From Levilactobacillus cerevisiae (lineage in GTDB: Bacteria; Bacillota; Bacilli; Lactobacillales; Lactobacillaceae): DNA of 64,000 nucleotides. Of the stretch, positions 34,896 to 44,800 are shown piece by piece. The position numbers and the translations under genes are program-made. Within the stretch, counting starts at the first letter, position 1, and each line of letters opens with the position of its first letter. Location of the stretch: positions 1-64,000 of the forward strand of contig NZ_RHNN01000011.1 of assembly GCF_003946245.1 (NCBI RefSeq). The letters are read 5' to 3'. Under the pieces are notes generated by a model. The model did not search any database, was not told the origin of the DNA, and saw only the letters and a list, made by a program, of their open reading frames with translations.

Positions 34896-36188
34896 ATGAA
34901 ATCACGCGAATGGTCGTATTTGAAGAAGCACCCAGCACTGTGGCGTATTTTATTGGGAATTCTAGTAGTGCCGTTGGTCTACGCGGCAACGTTTCTGGCC
35001 TCCGTTTGGAATCCGTACGGGGAACTCCACAACCTGCCGATGGCGGTGGTCAACCAGGACCGGTCAACCCAAACGTTGGCGTGGGGGCGCCAGGTGACGC
35101 ACGAATTGACCCGCAGCAAGTCGCTGCAATTCCATGAAATGGGCGCGGCTCGTGCGCAGCGGGAATTGCGGTCGGGCAAGCTCTTCTTAGTATTAAAAAT
35201 TCCAGCGAACACCTCACGCCGGTTGAGTCGGTTGGCCACGGATCCGCAACAGTTACGGGTGACTTACCAGACCAACGCCGGGCAGAGCGCCATTGCCGCT
35301 AAGATGGGCAATTCCGCGATGACCAAGCTGCAGGCAACGCTGAATCAAGCGGCCGTTCAGGGGGAGCTCCAGGCAATCCAACGGCAGACGGCGCAGGCAG
35401 GCAAGCGGGTGACCGCCACGGCGGGGCAAGTGACGCAGGTAACCCGGGCGTTGGCAGCGGGCTTGCCGGCAAGTCAGGTTGTCGTGGCCAATACGGCCAT
35501 CGCTAACGGCTTGGCTCAGGGCGGCCAACAATTACGGGCGACGCAGAGTGCGCAACAGCTCAAGAACCTAGCGGCGCCCATCAAGTTGGTTCAACATGAC
35601 GTGGCACCCGTACCCAACAACGGGACGGGGATGGCGCCGTACTTTATGACGATTTCGTTATTCGTTGGCTGTATCACCTTGAACATCATTTACGATGCCG
35701 GCAAACGCCACGGCAACTATCGGCGGTTCGTCAATGCCTGGTTGGATAAGATGGGCTTCCTCTGGGGGTTCGTGATGTTGGCCGCATCGGGGATGTGGCT
35801 GGGAACTTACTACATCAATGGGTTGCGGCCGTTGGAACCGGTGAAAACGTACTTGTTGAGCTTGCTGATAATCCTGGCGTTCTTCAGTCTGGTCACGTGT
35901 TTCCGCTTGTGGCTGGGACTAACGGGCGCTTGGCTGATGCTGATTTTCATGCTCTTTCAAATTGGCTGCTCGGGCGGCACGTATCCGATTCAGCTGACCA
36001 ATCCGCTGTACCGCGCCGTGCACCCGTACTTGCCGATGACCATCGCCATGAATGGGCTGCACCACACCATTTCGCTGGGCGGGTCGATTAGCGGCGTTGT
36101 CGGGATCCTGGTAGGCATGATTGTCGTCTTTAGTTTGGGAACGTTGGGCTTCTTCTACTGGCACCGGCGGGATGCAGCGGTCCTGTAG
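34896..36188 (+). CDS. Short YhgE/Pip-family membrane protein (ABC-2 permease-like)
   Basis: 430 aa. N-terminal membrane segment and YhgE block (FLASVWNPYGELHNLPMAVVNQD), a short extracellular helical part (about 100-225), and about five C-terminal membrane segments. The block NNGTGMAPYFMTISLFVG corresponds to DNGTGMAPYMMSVSLFVG in the 922-aa paralogue at 22084. The long repeat region of that protein is missing here. ATG 34896 is chosen because AAGGGGG lies 9 nt upstream. The role could be export or a surface receptor. Confidence 0.8.
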   Translation: MKSREWSYLKKHPALWRILLGILVVPLVYAATFLASVWNPYGELHNLPMAVVNQDRSTQTLAWGRQVTHELTRSKSLQFHEMGAARAQRELRSGKLFLVLKIPANTSRRLSRLATDPQQLRVTYQTNAGQSAIAAKMGNSAMTKLQATLNQAAVQGELQAIQRQTAQAGKRVTATAGQVTQVTRALAAGLPASQVVVANTAIANGLAQGGQQLRATQSAQQLKNLAAPIKLVQHDVAPVPNNGTGMAPYFMTISLFVGCITLNIIYDAGKRHGNYRRFVNAWLDKMGFLWGFVMLAASGMWLGTYYINGLRPLEPVKTYLLSLLIILAFFSLVTCFRLWLGLTGAWLMLIFMLFQIGCSGGTYPIQLTNPLYRAVHPYLPMTIAMNGLHHTISLGGSISGVVGILVGMIVVFSLGTLGFFYWHRRDAAVL

Positions 36189-36210
36189 CGGGGGTTGGCA
36201 TCTAGAAATC

Positions 36211-36256
36211 AAAAACAGGTAATCATGGCAATTACTTGCGATGATTACCTGTTTTT
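36211..36256. terminator. Bidirectional terminator
   Basis: AAAAACAGGTAATCAT (36211-36226) pairs exactly with 36241-36256; serves yhgE (+) and the SDR gene (-). Confidence 0.88.
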
Positions 36257-36290
36257 GTGATGACAGCAAGGATTATTGTAAAATTACTGA

Positions 36291-37049
36291 CTAACGGGCT
36301 TCCGTCATACCACCGTCGACGCCAATTGTTTGGCCGGTAATGTAATTTCCGCCGGGGGAAGCCAAGAACATGACAACTGGTGCAATATCTTTTTCTGGAT
36401 CACCAAAACGGCGAAGGGGAATCTGTAATTTGGCGTCTTTAAAAGTATCAGGATTAGCTGCGAAGAAGTCCTTAGCTAATTCGGTCATGGCGTCCGGGCA
36501 AATCACGTTACAGGTAATATTGTATTCACCGTATTCATTGGCTATTTGGCGCGTGTAACCACGAATAGCTTCCTTATTTGAGCCATAAGCGGAGTTGCCG
36601 GGGTCGCCGACAACGCCACTCATGCTGGCGACATTGATAATTCTGCCGAACTTTTTAGCCTTCATATGGGGTAGGCAGGCATGCGTAAATAAATAGGTTC
36701 CGAAAGCCCCGGTGGACCAAGCCATCTTCATGTCCTCAGGCGTCGTCTCCTCGGCTGGTCGAATATCAGGTACGCGTTGTGCGTTGTTTACGAGAACGTC
36801 AACTTTACCGAACTCTTTGATGACAGCTGAAACGGTTTGATTAACATCCGTTTCCGATGAAACGTCGCACTTGATGGCGATTGCTTTTTTTCCTAAGGCC
36901 TTAATTTTTTCACTAGCCTGGGCTGCCGTTTGCTCATCGTATTCCGCAATAACCACTTGGGCGCCTGCGAGTGCGAATGATTTGGCATAGGCAAAACCGA
37001 TGCCACGACCGGCACCCGTGACGATGACAACTTTATCTGTAAAATCCAT
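36291..37049 (-). CDS. Classical short-chain dehydrogenase/reductase
   Basis: 252 aa. NAD(P)-binding TGAGRGIG near residue 12, NNA, the catalytic Ser (NVASMSG) and Y-x-x-x-K (YGSNK), and the terminal GQTIGVDGG block are all present. Substrate unknown; similar enzymes act on sugar alcohols, 3-oxoacyl groups or steroids. More AT-rich than the flanks, like the divergent TetR gene, so the pair may have been acquired together. ATG 37049 with AGGAGG ahead. Confidence 0.85.
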   Translation of the reverse strand: MDFTDKVVIVTGAGRGIGFAYAKSFALAGAQVVIAEYDEQTAAQASEKIKALGKKAIAIKCDVSSETDVNQTVSAVIKEFGKVDVLVNNAQRVPDIRPAEETTPEDMKMAWSTGAFGTYLFTHACLPHMKAKKFGRIINVASMSGVVGDPGNSAYGSNKEAIRGYTRQIANEYGEYNITCNVICPDAMTELAKDFFAANPDTFKDAKLQIPLRRFGDPEKDIAPVVMFLASPGGNYITGQTIGVDGGMTEAR

Positions 37050-37181
37050 CTCAAAGACCTCCTTGTATGTAATTAATTGTATTTCATTTCACAAAAGAGT
37101 AGAAGTGACCATTGGGGGTAAAAGTCTCGTTTGAAACTTTAGGGTATAATTGTCTCATGCAAAGGTGGTTGGTGAAGATGG

Positions 37182-37706
37182 ATGAATACCAGAATAAGGC
37201 TAATTAATGCGATGCAGATGTTGCTAACAAAACACGCCATTAAAGACGTGACGGTAGAGATGATTCTCAAGCAGAGCGATATTTCAAAGGCAACATTCTA
37301 TCGTTATTTTGCGGATAAATATGAATTAGCAACGGCTTATTACACGCATACGCTCTATGATGTTTTGCTGTATACGGAACCAGATTATCGATCATCAATG
37401 AACAAACTGTTGGATTTTATGAAGGATAATCAAGAATATTTTAAGCAATTGATGGTCTTGGATGCGCCGGACGACTTGGCCACGCTGCTCTTTCAAAGTA
37501 GCATGCAAACGTCTCAAAAAGTGATGGAAGAATATAAGCAGCAGCCATTATCTAAACATGAAGTCCAGGGGCTGGCTTTCTTCACGGCAGGGGCCACGCA
37601 TACCATTTTACAATGGATAGACTCTGATACAGCTTTGCCAGTGGTTGAGGTGTCTGAGCTGATCTATCAATGTATCCCATCGTTTTTAAAACCCTACATC
37701 CCCTGA
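37182..37706 (+). CDS. TetR-family regulator divergent from the SDR gene
   Basis: 174 aa. The helix-turn-helix is KDVTVEMILKQSDISKATFYRYFADKYELAT; the C-terminal part resembles the TetR_C group seen with dhaS-type regulators. A -10 TATAAT is at 37145-37150. It probably controls the divergent SDR gene. AT-rich codon use. Confidence 0.82.
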   Translation: MNTRIRLINAMQMLLTKHAIKDVTVEMILKQSDISKATFYRYFADKYELATAYYTHTLYDVLLYTEPDYRSSMNKLLDFMKDNQEYFKQLMVLDAPDDLATLLFQSSMQTSQKVMEEYKQQPLSKHEVQGLAFFTAGATHTILQWIDSDTALPVVEVSELIYQCIPSFLKPYIP

Positions 37707-37862
37707 AAATAGCGGCTCATGAATACCGGGACTAGTTGTAAGCGGTTTCAGAGAAAATGACTAATTTCCTTGATAATCCAGTCGATAATTTTACCACCAG
37801 CACTGGGATTGTCAGGTGTGATGTATAATGAATAGGTGAGATTTTTTAGATGAGGTGAGTTT

Positions 37863-38753
37863 TTGAAAAAGTTAGCACCCCTGTTTGTGGGGTTAGGCGC
37901 GGTCAGCTTTGGGATTCCGGCGTCGTTATTTAAAATTGCGGCCAGTGAAGGCGTGGTCAATGGGCCGCTGCTGTTCTGGTCGTTTCTGAGCGCCGTGATC
38001 ATTCTCGGTGTCATTCACTTTGCGCGGCGACAGTGGCTACGCTATCAGCACACCAACTGGAAACAGATTGGGCTGGTGATTGCGGCCGGGACGGCTTCCG
38101 GGTTCACGAATACCTTCTACATTCAGTCGTTGAAATTAATTCCGGTTGCCGCAGCCGCAGTGATGTTGATGCAGGCGGTCTGGCTGTCGGTGTTGCTGGG
38201 ATCCGTTATTCACCGGCAGTGGCCGTCGCGGGTCCAGGTTCTGAGCATTGTGCTGGTCTTGATTGGCACGATCTTGGCGGCGGGACTTTTTCCGATTACG
38301 CAGGCGTTGTCGCCGTTGGGATTATTCTTCAGTTTCTTAGCAGCCTGCGCGTACGCCTGTACCATGCAGTTCACGGCCAGTCTGGGCAATAACCTGGACG
38401 CGTTGAGTAAGACGTGGCTGCTGTGTATCGGCGCGTTCCTGTTGATCTCGATTGTCTGGGGACCACAGATTGTGACGGCCAAGGTGACCGGCAATACCAT
38501 CCTGTGGGGCGTGCTGATTGCCCTGTTCTCAATGGTCTTCCCGTTGGTGGCCTACTCAATTTTTATGCCGTATTTGGAACTGGGCATCGGCCCGATTCTG
38601 TCGTCACTGGAGCTACCGTCGTCGATTCTCGTGGCCTTCATTTTGCTGGGAGAAACCGTGAGCTGGCCGCAAATCATTGGGGTACTGGTGATTATCGGTG
38701 CCGTGATTTTGCCAAATGTGTGGAGCATGCAGCGGCGGGGTCAGATTGATTAA
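37863..38753 (+). CDS. EamA/DMT-family transporter
   Basis: 296 aa with about ten transmembrane helices in two EamA halves. The start is TTG 37863 with GAGGTGAG just ahead; the protein opens KKLAPLFVGLGAVSFGIPASLFK. Such proteins export amino acids or other metabolites. Substrate unknown. A parS-like site follows the stop by one base. Confidence 0.82.
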   Translation: MKKLAPLFVGLGAVSFGIPASLFKIAASEGVVNGPLLFWSFLSAVIILGVIHFARRQWLRYQHTNWKQIGLVIAAGTASGFTNTFYIQSLKLIPVAAAAVMLMQAVWLSVLLGSVIHRQWPSRVQVLSIVLVLIGTILAAGLFPITQALSPLGLFFSFLAACAYACTMQFTASLGNNLDALSKTWLLCIGAFLLISIVWGPQIVTAKVTGNTILWGVLIALFSMVFPLVAYSIFMPYLELGIGPILSSLELPSSILVAFILLGETVSWPQIIGVLVIIGAVILPNVWSMQRRGQID

Positions 38754-38754
38754 A

Positions 38755-38770
38755 TGTTTCATGTGAAACA
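38755..38770. promoter_or_regulatory. parS: parS-like site 6
   Basis: TGTTTCATGTGAAACA, identical to sites 1 and 3, begins one base after the EamA stop codon. I find no further site to the right of it. Confidence 0.75.
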
Positions 38771-38799
38771 ATGGCATACGTTTCAGTAATAGGGACTAA

Positions 38800-38835
38800 A
38801 AAGGGAGCCGGCGACGTTTGTCACCGGCTCCCTTT
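38800..38835. terminator. Bidirectional terminator after the EamA gene
   Basis: AAAGGGAGCCGG pairs with CCGGCTCCCTTT. Confidence 0.85.
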
Positions 38836-38855
38836 CACATGGCATTTAACACGGC

Positions 38856-38975
38856 TTAACGACTAACCAGACTGCTGGGAACGGCCACCAGCGTGGTGCT
38901 CCGGTGAGTGAGCACGACACTGGCGGTGGCGCCCAGAATCAGAATGGCGAGAATGATTTTCAGAATGCGTTTCAT
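38856..38975 (-). CDS. 39-aa membrane miniprotein
   Basis: ATG 38975 has GAAGG 10 nt upstream. The product is a short basic start (MKRILK), one hydrophobic helix (IILAILILGATASVVL) and a tail ending VPSSLVSR. It is monocistronic, with the shared terminator 20 nt beyond its stop. It is similar in design to the 37-aa peptide at 45853. Function unknown; a small membrane regulator or type I toxin-like peptide are possibilities. Confidence 0.5.
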   Translation of the reverse strand: MKRILKIILAILILGATASVVLTHRSTTLVAVPSSLVSR

Positions 38976-39015
38976 GGCGGCAGACCTTCTTTGACAGTGA
39001 GTATACCACGGAAAT

Positions 39016-39359
39016 GGGGCGTAGGGGTCAACTAGGGTTGCCGGGTGTATGGTGCTGGGAACGTGCCGGTCGTTGAACCAATCGCGGTCGATTTAATCTG
39101 GATGGTGCCAGTTAGCGGTGATGAACTATCCGCTGACCGGGTCATTTGGTGGCACATTCTGTCTGGAAAACGACCACTGCCACCGCAATCATTTTACGGG
39201 TGTTTTTGGCCAGAAAGTTGTTGACGGCGAGAGGGTTAATCGATATAGTGAACACTACGCATAATTAATATAGACCATTAAATAATTTTCTTAATATTGG
39301 CTGGTTCGTCAGCCCGCTTCCCAGTATACTTGAGAGTGAATTTAAAGGGGGTAACACAC
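39016..39359 (+). promoter_or_regulatory. Intergenic region and promoter of the Wadjet-like operon
   Basis: No gene in 39016-39300. TAGTG-AA-CACTA (39246-39257) is a small dyad in an AT-rich tract. A -10 TATACT lies at 39325-39330 (predicted start near 39337), followed by AAAGGGGG (39344-39351). Confidence 0.5.
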
Positions 39360-40850
39360 ATCGCGGTCACATTGGAACCAAAATTAAAGCAATTATTGCT
39401 GGCCAACAACCTGGGGCTCAGCCAGAGTCACCGGTTGGCGGGCTGGCATGTGCTCACGATCCTTTACCATGACGGCGCAGCTAGTGGTGCCGTCACGGAT
39501 CTCAACTACCTTTTACAAAAATACAACAACGAATACTTAGAGCCAGACGAAAAGCCCATCACGGACACCGTTTTGAAACGCATTTTAGGCGTACTGGGCA
39601 ACGATGCCAGCCTAGTTGAAGTCTCGCCACGCAAGGTGCGGAGCCGGATGGTGAATGGTGGTTATCACACGCATCAATCCTACGTTTATAAAATTACGAG
39701 TAGCGGAATTGAATACTTAACCATGATGCAAAAGGTGATTGACGCCGACAATACCGTGACGGCCAACATTACCCGGATTCGGGAGTACTGTGAGCTCGTC
39801 GCCAAGTTGGCCGATCCCCAGCTCTCCGCGGTCGACACGCAACTTTACAACGACTTTCAAAACATGTTGTCGGCCTACGCGGACGTCATGAAGGGGATGC
39901 ACAAGCTGGACGAGGACCTGAGTGAATTGGCCAATAATTTAGCCTTCAATCACGGGGGTTCGGCGGCCAGCCAGCTGCAGAATAAGGCGATTCCGGCGTT
40001 CAAACAACTCCTGAATCAGGGACCGCGGACCCAAGCGCTGGCCAACTCGCAAAGCTTCAGTAAGCGGGTCGCCCGGAGCCAACAGGGGAGCGATGACCTG
40101 GATGCCGCCCACGCGACGGGAGACCAGGCCAAAATGCTCCTGCGGTTCCAAAATGTCCAAGACTACGCGCAGCGGCAATTAGATCGCTTGGCAGCCAGTT
40201 TCGACCCCAGTGCGACGGCGATTGACAACAGTCTGGACACCGTTTATTTACTCTTTCAAACGATTCTGAGCGCAATCCGGTTACTCAGTCAGGAATACGA
40301 TCACATTCAGAGCCAAACGGTGGACGTGCAGGCACTGACCGGCCAAGTCGACAAGCTACTGACGCGGTATCAATCGTTAATTGTTCGTCAACCGATTGCT
40401 CGGCATTTGCCATACGACCGCAACGACCTGGATGACGAAACCGACCTGTTAAATGCCACCACGATGGGCCCCGTGGCCTACGCGGCGGAGACTCGCACCA
40501 GTACGGTGGCGACCGCGGCTGATAATCCACAACTCGCCACGGATGATGAAGACCTACCGGATTTACAAGACGGTCTGGCTGAATTCCAACAATTAGTCAT
40601 GCAGGACGCTGATCACGGGGTGGTGGACCATGATTTAACCTTCACCTCGCAACACGCCCGCGACGAAGTCATTCGGCTGTACAGTGCCACGGGTTACGAC
40701 CACTACGATAGCTTCGCGCCGTTTGGTCGTCCGGTGGCCAAGGTGACGACGCTACAGGCAACGCCCGTGCAGATTCACTGTGTGGGCGAGGCCTACACGG
40801 TGACCTTGCCCGGTACGTTTGCGGTCTGGTTTGTTAAGGAGGACGCATGA
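39360..40850 (+). CDS. jetA: JetA-like kleisin subunit of a Wadjet-type SMC system
   Basis: 496 aa from the position proposed here. First gene of a four-gene SMC operon. The N-terminal 120 residues look like a winged helix (GWHVLTILYHDGAASGAVTDLNYLLQ). A long helical middle follows (about 130-380, IREYCELVAKLADPQ onward), then a small C-terminal domain; this is the layout of MukF/JetA kleisins. Start: the ribosome binding site AAAGGGGG ends at 39351 and the only codon at the right distance (8 nt) is ATC 39360. GTG 39336 lies at the predicted transcript start and TTG 39372 is 20 nt away. It overlaps jetB by 4 nt. Confidence 0.75.
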   Translation: MAVTLEPKLKQLLLANNLGLSQSHRLAGWHVLTILYHDGAASGAVTDLNYLLQKYNNEYLEPDEKPITDTVLKRILGVLGNDASLVEVSPRKVRSRMVNGGYHTHQSYVYKITSSGIEYLTMMQKVIDADNTVTANITRIREYCELVAKLADPQLSAVDTQLYNDFQNMLSAYADVMKGMHKLDEDLSELANNLAFNHGGSAASQLQNKAIPAFKQLLNQGPRTQALANSQSFSKRVARSQQGSDDLDAAHATGDQAKMLLRFQNVQDYAQRQLDRLAASFDPSATAIDNSLDTVYLLFQTILSAIRLLSQEYDHIQSQTVDVQALTGQVDKLLTRYQSLIVRQPIARHLPYDRNDLDDETDLLNATTMGPVAYAAETRTSTVATAADNPQLATDDEDLPDLQDGLAEFQQLVMQDADHGVVDHDLTFTSQHARDEVIRLYSATGYDHYDSFAPFGRPVAKVTTLQATPVQIHCVGEAYTVTLPGTFAVWFVKEDA

Positions 40851-41869
40851 GTAATTTACGCGCCACGGAGCGCTTGATTATCAATCAATTAATGGATCAC
40901 GGCATCTTCACCAGTACCATTACGCCGCAGACCACGGGAACCACCGCCGACGCTATCAACGCCTTGAAACGGACGGTCACGCAACAACGATTGAACAGCT
41001 ATTTTAAAAATCTCCTGGGAGTCGTTCCCGATAACTACCAGGAAAATTTACTCTTTCTCTTCGGGGACAAACGGTTGGAACCGGAGTCCGTGCACGTCTT
41101 GTTGGCGACCATCAAGGCCGTGATTAATTTACCAGAATTGCAAAACGCCCAGAGCGACCGGGTGGTACCGACGCAAACGATTATTCGTCAGGTGCACAGC
41201 GAGGTGGTGGAGCTGGATGAAAAGGAAATTCGCCGCCGAATCACGCATTTATTTGTGGACCGCTTCGCACTGTTCGTTCCCGACATGCCCGAGCTAGGTC
41301 CCAGTGACCAAACGCAAGAGGTGGAGGACTATTGGGATATCAGTCCGGACTTTAATTACGTTGCGCAATGCCTGGTAAACCACCTGCAGGCAGGCGAGAG
41401 CGCGCAACCGACCACACCTATGCAGCGGGTCAACCGGGCGCTGTTGAACAAACGGTACTTGAGCCGCGACTCAAAGCTCTGGCCGGAACTCCTGGTGCAT
41501 AAGGCAGAAATCGCGGAGCAGTGGGCCCAACTGGAGCGGTTTGAATTGGAATGTGGCGACGACTATGCGTTGCTACTGGACCGGACCCATCAGCCTAGCA
41601 AGGCCAAACCGTTTGTGGTAGCGATTGCCGTTGCCCGGTCGTTAGGGGTTGGGTTGCCGGTCGACAAATTAGTTCCCAGAATTCATTTAATTATTCGGCA
41701 GATTTTTCCGGAGGAGCAAGTGGGCATTAGCCTGGTTAAACAGGCCCTCACGGATAATGCGCTGATCACAGAGGAAAATGGGTATGTCAGTCCCACGCCG
41801 ATTGCCAAACGTTTCGTGATGCGAACGGTGCTGGAACAAGACGAGCAACCAACTGAGGAGGAGAGCTAA
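40847..41869 (+). CDS. jetB: JetB-like (MukE/KITE-type) subunit
   Basis: 340 aa. ATG overlaps the jetA stop (ATGA). It is predicted to be mostly winged-helix modules (SNLRATERLIINQLMDHG; KEIRRRITHLFVDRFALF; AVARSLGVGLPVDKLVPRI) as in the KITE subunits that bridge the kleisin and SMC heads. No catalytic motif. Assigned by operon position and architecture, because sequence similarity to known JetB is not obvious by eye. Confidence 0.7.
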   Translation: MSNLRATERLIINQLMDHGIFTSTITPQTTGTTADAINALKRTVTQQRLNSYFKNLLGVVPDNYQENLLFLFGDKRLEPESVHVLLATIKAVINLPELQNAQSDRVVPTQTIIRQVHSEVVELDEKEIRRRITHLFVDRFALFVPDMPELGPSDQTQEVEDYWDISPDFNYVAQCLVNHLQAGESAQPTTPMQRVNRALLNKRYLSRDSKLWPELLVHKAEIAEQWAQLERFELECGDDYALLLDRTHQPSKAKPFVVAIAVARSLGVGLPVDKLVPRIHLIIRQIFPEEQVGISLVKQALTDNALITEENGYVSPTPIAKRFVMRTVLEQDEQPTEEES

Positions 41870-41870
41870 T

Positions 41871-44800
41871 TTGACGAAGGTACGAGAACAATTAACGCCC
41901 GCCAGCTATCATCTACGCAACTTTAACAAGTACGTGAAATTAGACATGCAGGCCGCAGAAAACGGAAACCTGACGCTGATCGGTGAAAACGCAGCGGGGA
42001 AGACCACACTAGCCAACTGTTTCTTTCCGATGCTGATTGATGGCTCAATCTCTACGCCTTCATTTAACGCGGCGAAGGGGACGGATAAGCTGGACCATAC
42101 GGGAAATCCGCGGAACAGTGCCCGGGATACCCGGAACTTTGAGGGGATGTTACTCGGCTGGGGCAGTGGTGCCATGAAGGTGCGGACTGGCTACAGTTAT
42201 CTGGTCCTGCGTTCGGCCAAACGCCAAGTGATTCTGGGCCTGGGCGCACATCGTGCCGTTGGGGAGAGCCGCAAGCCGACTTGGTGGTTCGTGGCAATCA
42301 GTGATCAGGTGACGGAACCCCTGACGGTAGTGACCACGGCCGCTGACGGGGCGAGCCTGACGGAAGAGGACTTCCGTCAGGCTAACGCTGGTTTGGGCAA
42401 GCAGTTACGGCTCTTCAATCAGGCGGCCAATTACCGCGAGTACGTGGCCACGCAAGTCTACGGTTTCGCGGGCGGCGAATCGCTGGGGAAACTGGCGGCC
42501 GTTTACCGGTTGCTGGCATCGCCCATTTTAACGGCCGGTAATGCCCGGTTTACGCCGATTCGTGAGGCACTGAAGAATGCGCAAGAGGGAATTGACCCGC
42601 AAATCATCCAACAGGTGGCCGATAGCCAACGCGAGGTCAACCAGACCAAGGGTGTCTTGGACCGGCTGAAACAGGCCCAGAAACGCCTACAGAAGATGAA
42701 AAAGGAGATCTTCTGGCGCAATCTGAACCACATTCGTGAAACCACGCTGGATCCCTATAGTCAGGTGCGTCACGACTACGAAAAGAAGCAGGAAGTCATC
42801 GATCAAGCGCGGCAAACGATTGTGACCGTGGACGAGCAACTTAAAATTTTGACGGAAAACCTCACGCAGAGTGCGGAAAAGTTACGCCAGTTGCGGCAAG
42901 ACAAGGCCAATCAAAAGAGTATCGAGGTCTTGCGCGACCAATACCAAGCGCAGATCAAAAGCCTGACCCAACGGCTGGCAACCTATCGCGCGCAACAAAA
43001 GCAGTTGGAAAAACTCCGGACGCAACTAACCGACGTGACGGACCAACAGGCGGCGTTGCGTGCTCAGCAGCAAACGACCAATGAGCAGGAACTGCGGCCG
43101 CTGTTGACCCAGTTAGCCACGCAAGCGACGGGCCTGTCCGAATTGATGGACGTGGTCACCGAGGTGGATCCGGCTAAACTCAGCGACCAACTGATGGGCT
43201 ACATTCGTCAGATGAAGAAGGTCCTGACACGCTACCAAGACGATGAACGGGCCAAGGAACGGGTCAGTCAAGATGTCCAAATCGTGGGCGAGATGCGGGG
43301 CGAACTGGATACCCGCATCGACCAACACGCCCAAGGGCCATTGCAGGGCCGGGTACGGAAGGACTTGCACCAAGATAACGCGGAGGTTCACGAGGCCGGG
43401 GCAGCTAAAATGAATACCCAGTTCCAAGAGATTTTGGCCAAGCAACAGGCCGCGTTGACCGCCCATCCCGATTTAAAAACGATTCTTGCCCAGGCAGACT
43501 TTTTAACGCGCCTGACTCAGCAGCAAAAATCTCTGGCCGATATGGTTCGCCATTTAGCCGACATGGCGCGTGAGTTAAGCCAGTTGGCCGGTCAACAGAC
43601 CTTTTTCGAGCAACAGATTGCTGATGTGGTGGCGCAGGTGGAAACTGGGTTTGACGCCCAACAGGTCGAAACCGAGATCAGCGATACGCAGACGCGGCGG
43701 GATGCCCTGGTGATTGATACTCAGATCGATCAGAAAATTGGTCAAGCAGAACGTGACCAGCAACAATTCGCCGTCGAGCAACAAACCTTGAATAACCAAC
43801 GGGCAAACGCGGAAGGCCGCATCAGTTCGGCACAAGATGACCGGGCCAGCCTCGAAAAACGCCTACAGCAGTTGCAGGATCAGGGACAGTTAGGCTTGCA
43901 GACGTTGGCCCCCTACGTGCCGGCTGACGCTACGTTAACCACGATTATTGAGGCGCTGGCCTTTGTGCAACAGCACAACAGTGAGGTGCGGACGAGTAGT
44001 TACGGCGATATCAGTGATTGGATTGGTCGCCTGATTCATAAGAATAATAGTGACGGCATTGACCGTAACGCTTTGGATACCATTTTTGAGGAGCGCGGTT
44101 ACGCGGATTTTGCCAGCGCCATGCGGCAACAGCGGTCCGTGAATCAAAATGGCCTGAGCGTCGTGGCCTTTGATATTAATCGGGCACTCCTCTTGATGGC
44201 CACGGACGAAAGCCACGTGGAAAAAAAGTTGGCGGAGTTAACCACGGGCAATAACGTTGCCCAGGATACCTACATGGCGGCCGCCGTTCAGCGGATCACC
44301 GCGCAGTACCTCTTGATTGCCGACTACAACCGGATGTTAACGGAGGGCGTTAGTCGCGAACAGAGTATCAAGTTGAAGATTGAATTGACGCCGGCCGACG
44401 TGGAACCTAAAATCATCGAAGAAGCCTGTGACCCGCAGCTCCAGGAACGGCCCGCACTTCTAGCCGAGGTTCAGAATCGTTTGGAGAAGCTGGCCAATGA
44501 CTTAACGGTGGCCGATGACGATGAACGCTTTATGGTGGCAGCGCAACAGCTCTTGGACACCCGGCAGTGGTCGGCCTTTAAGGTGCTGATCAAGCGGCGC
44601 CAGAGTGATGAGAATCACTACGAAGAGGTCGATGACAAGTTCGTTCAGTCCGGCGGCTCCGGGGCGGAAAAAGCGCAGGCAATGGTCTTACCACTGTTAC
44701 TGGTACCTAAGATGGTGCTTCAGCGCGCCACCTTGAAGGACGCACCGTACCTGGTGATGTTTGATGAATTTGCTGATAAATTGGACCCGGAAACGGCAAA

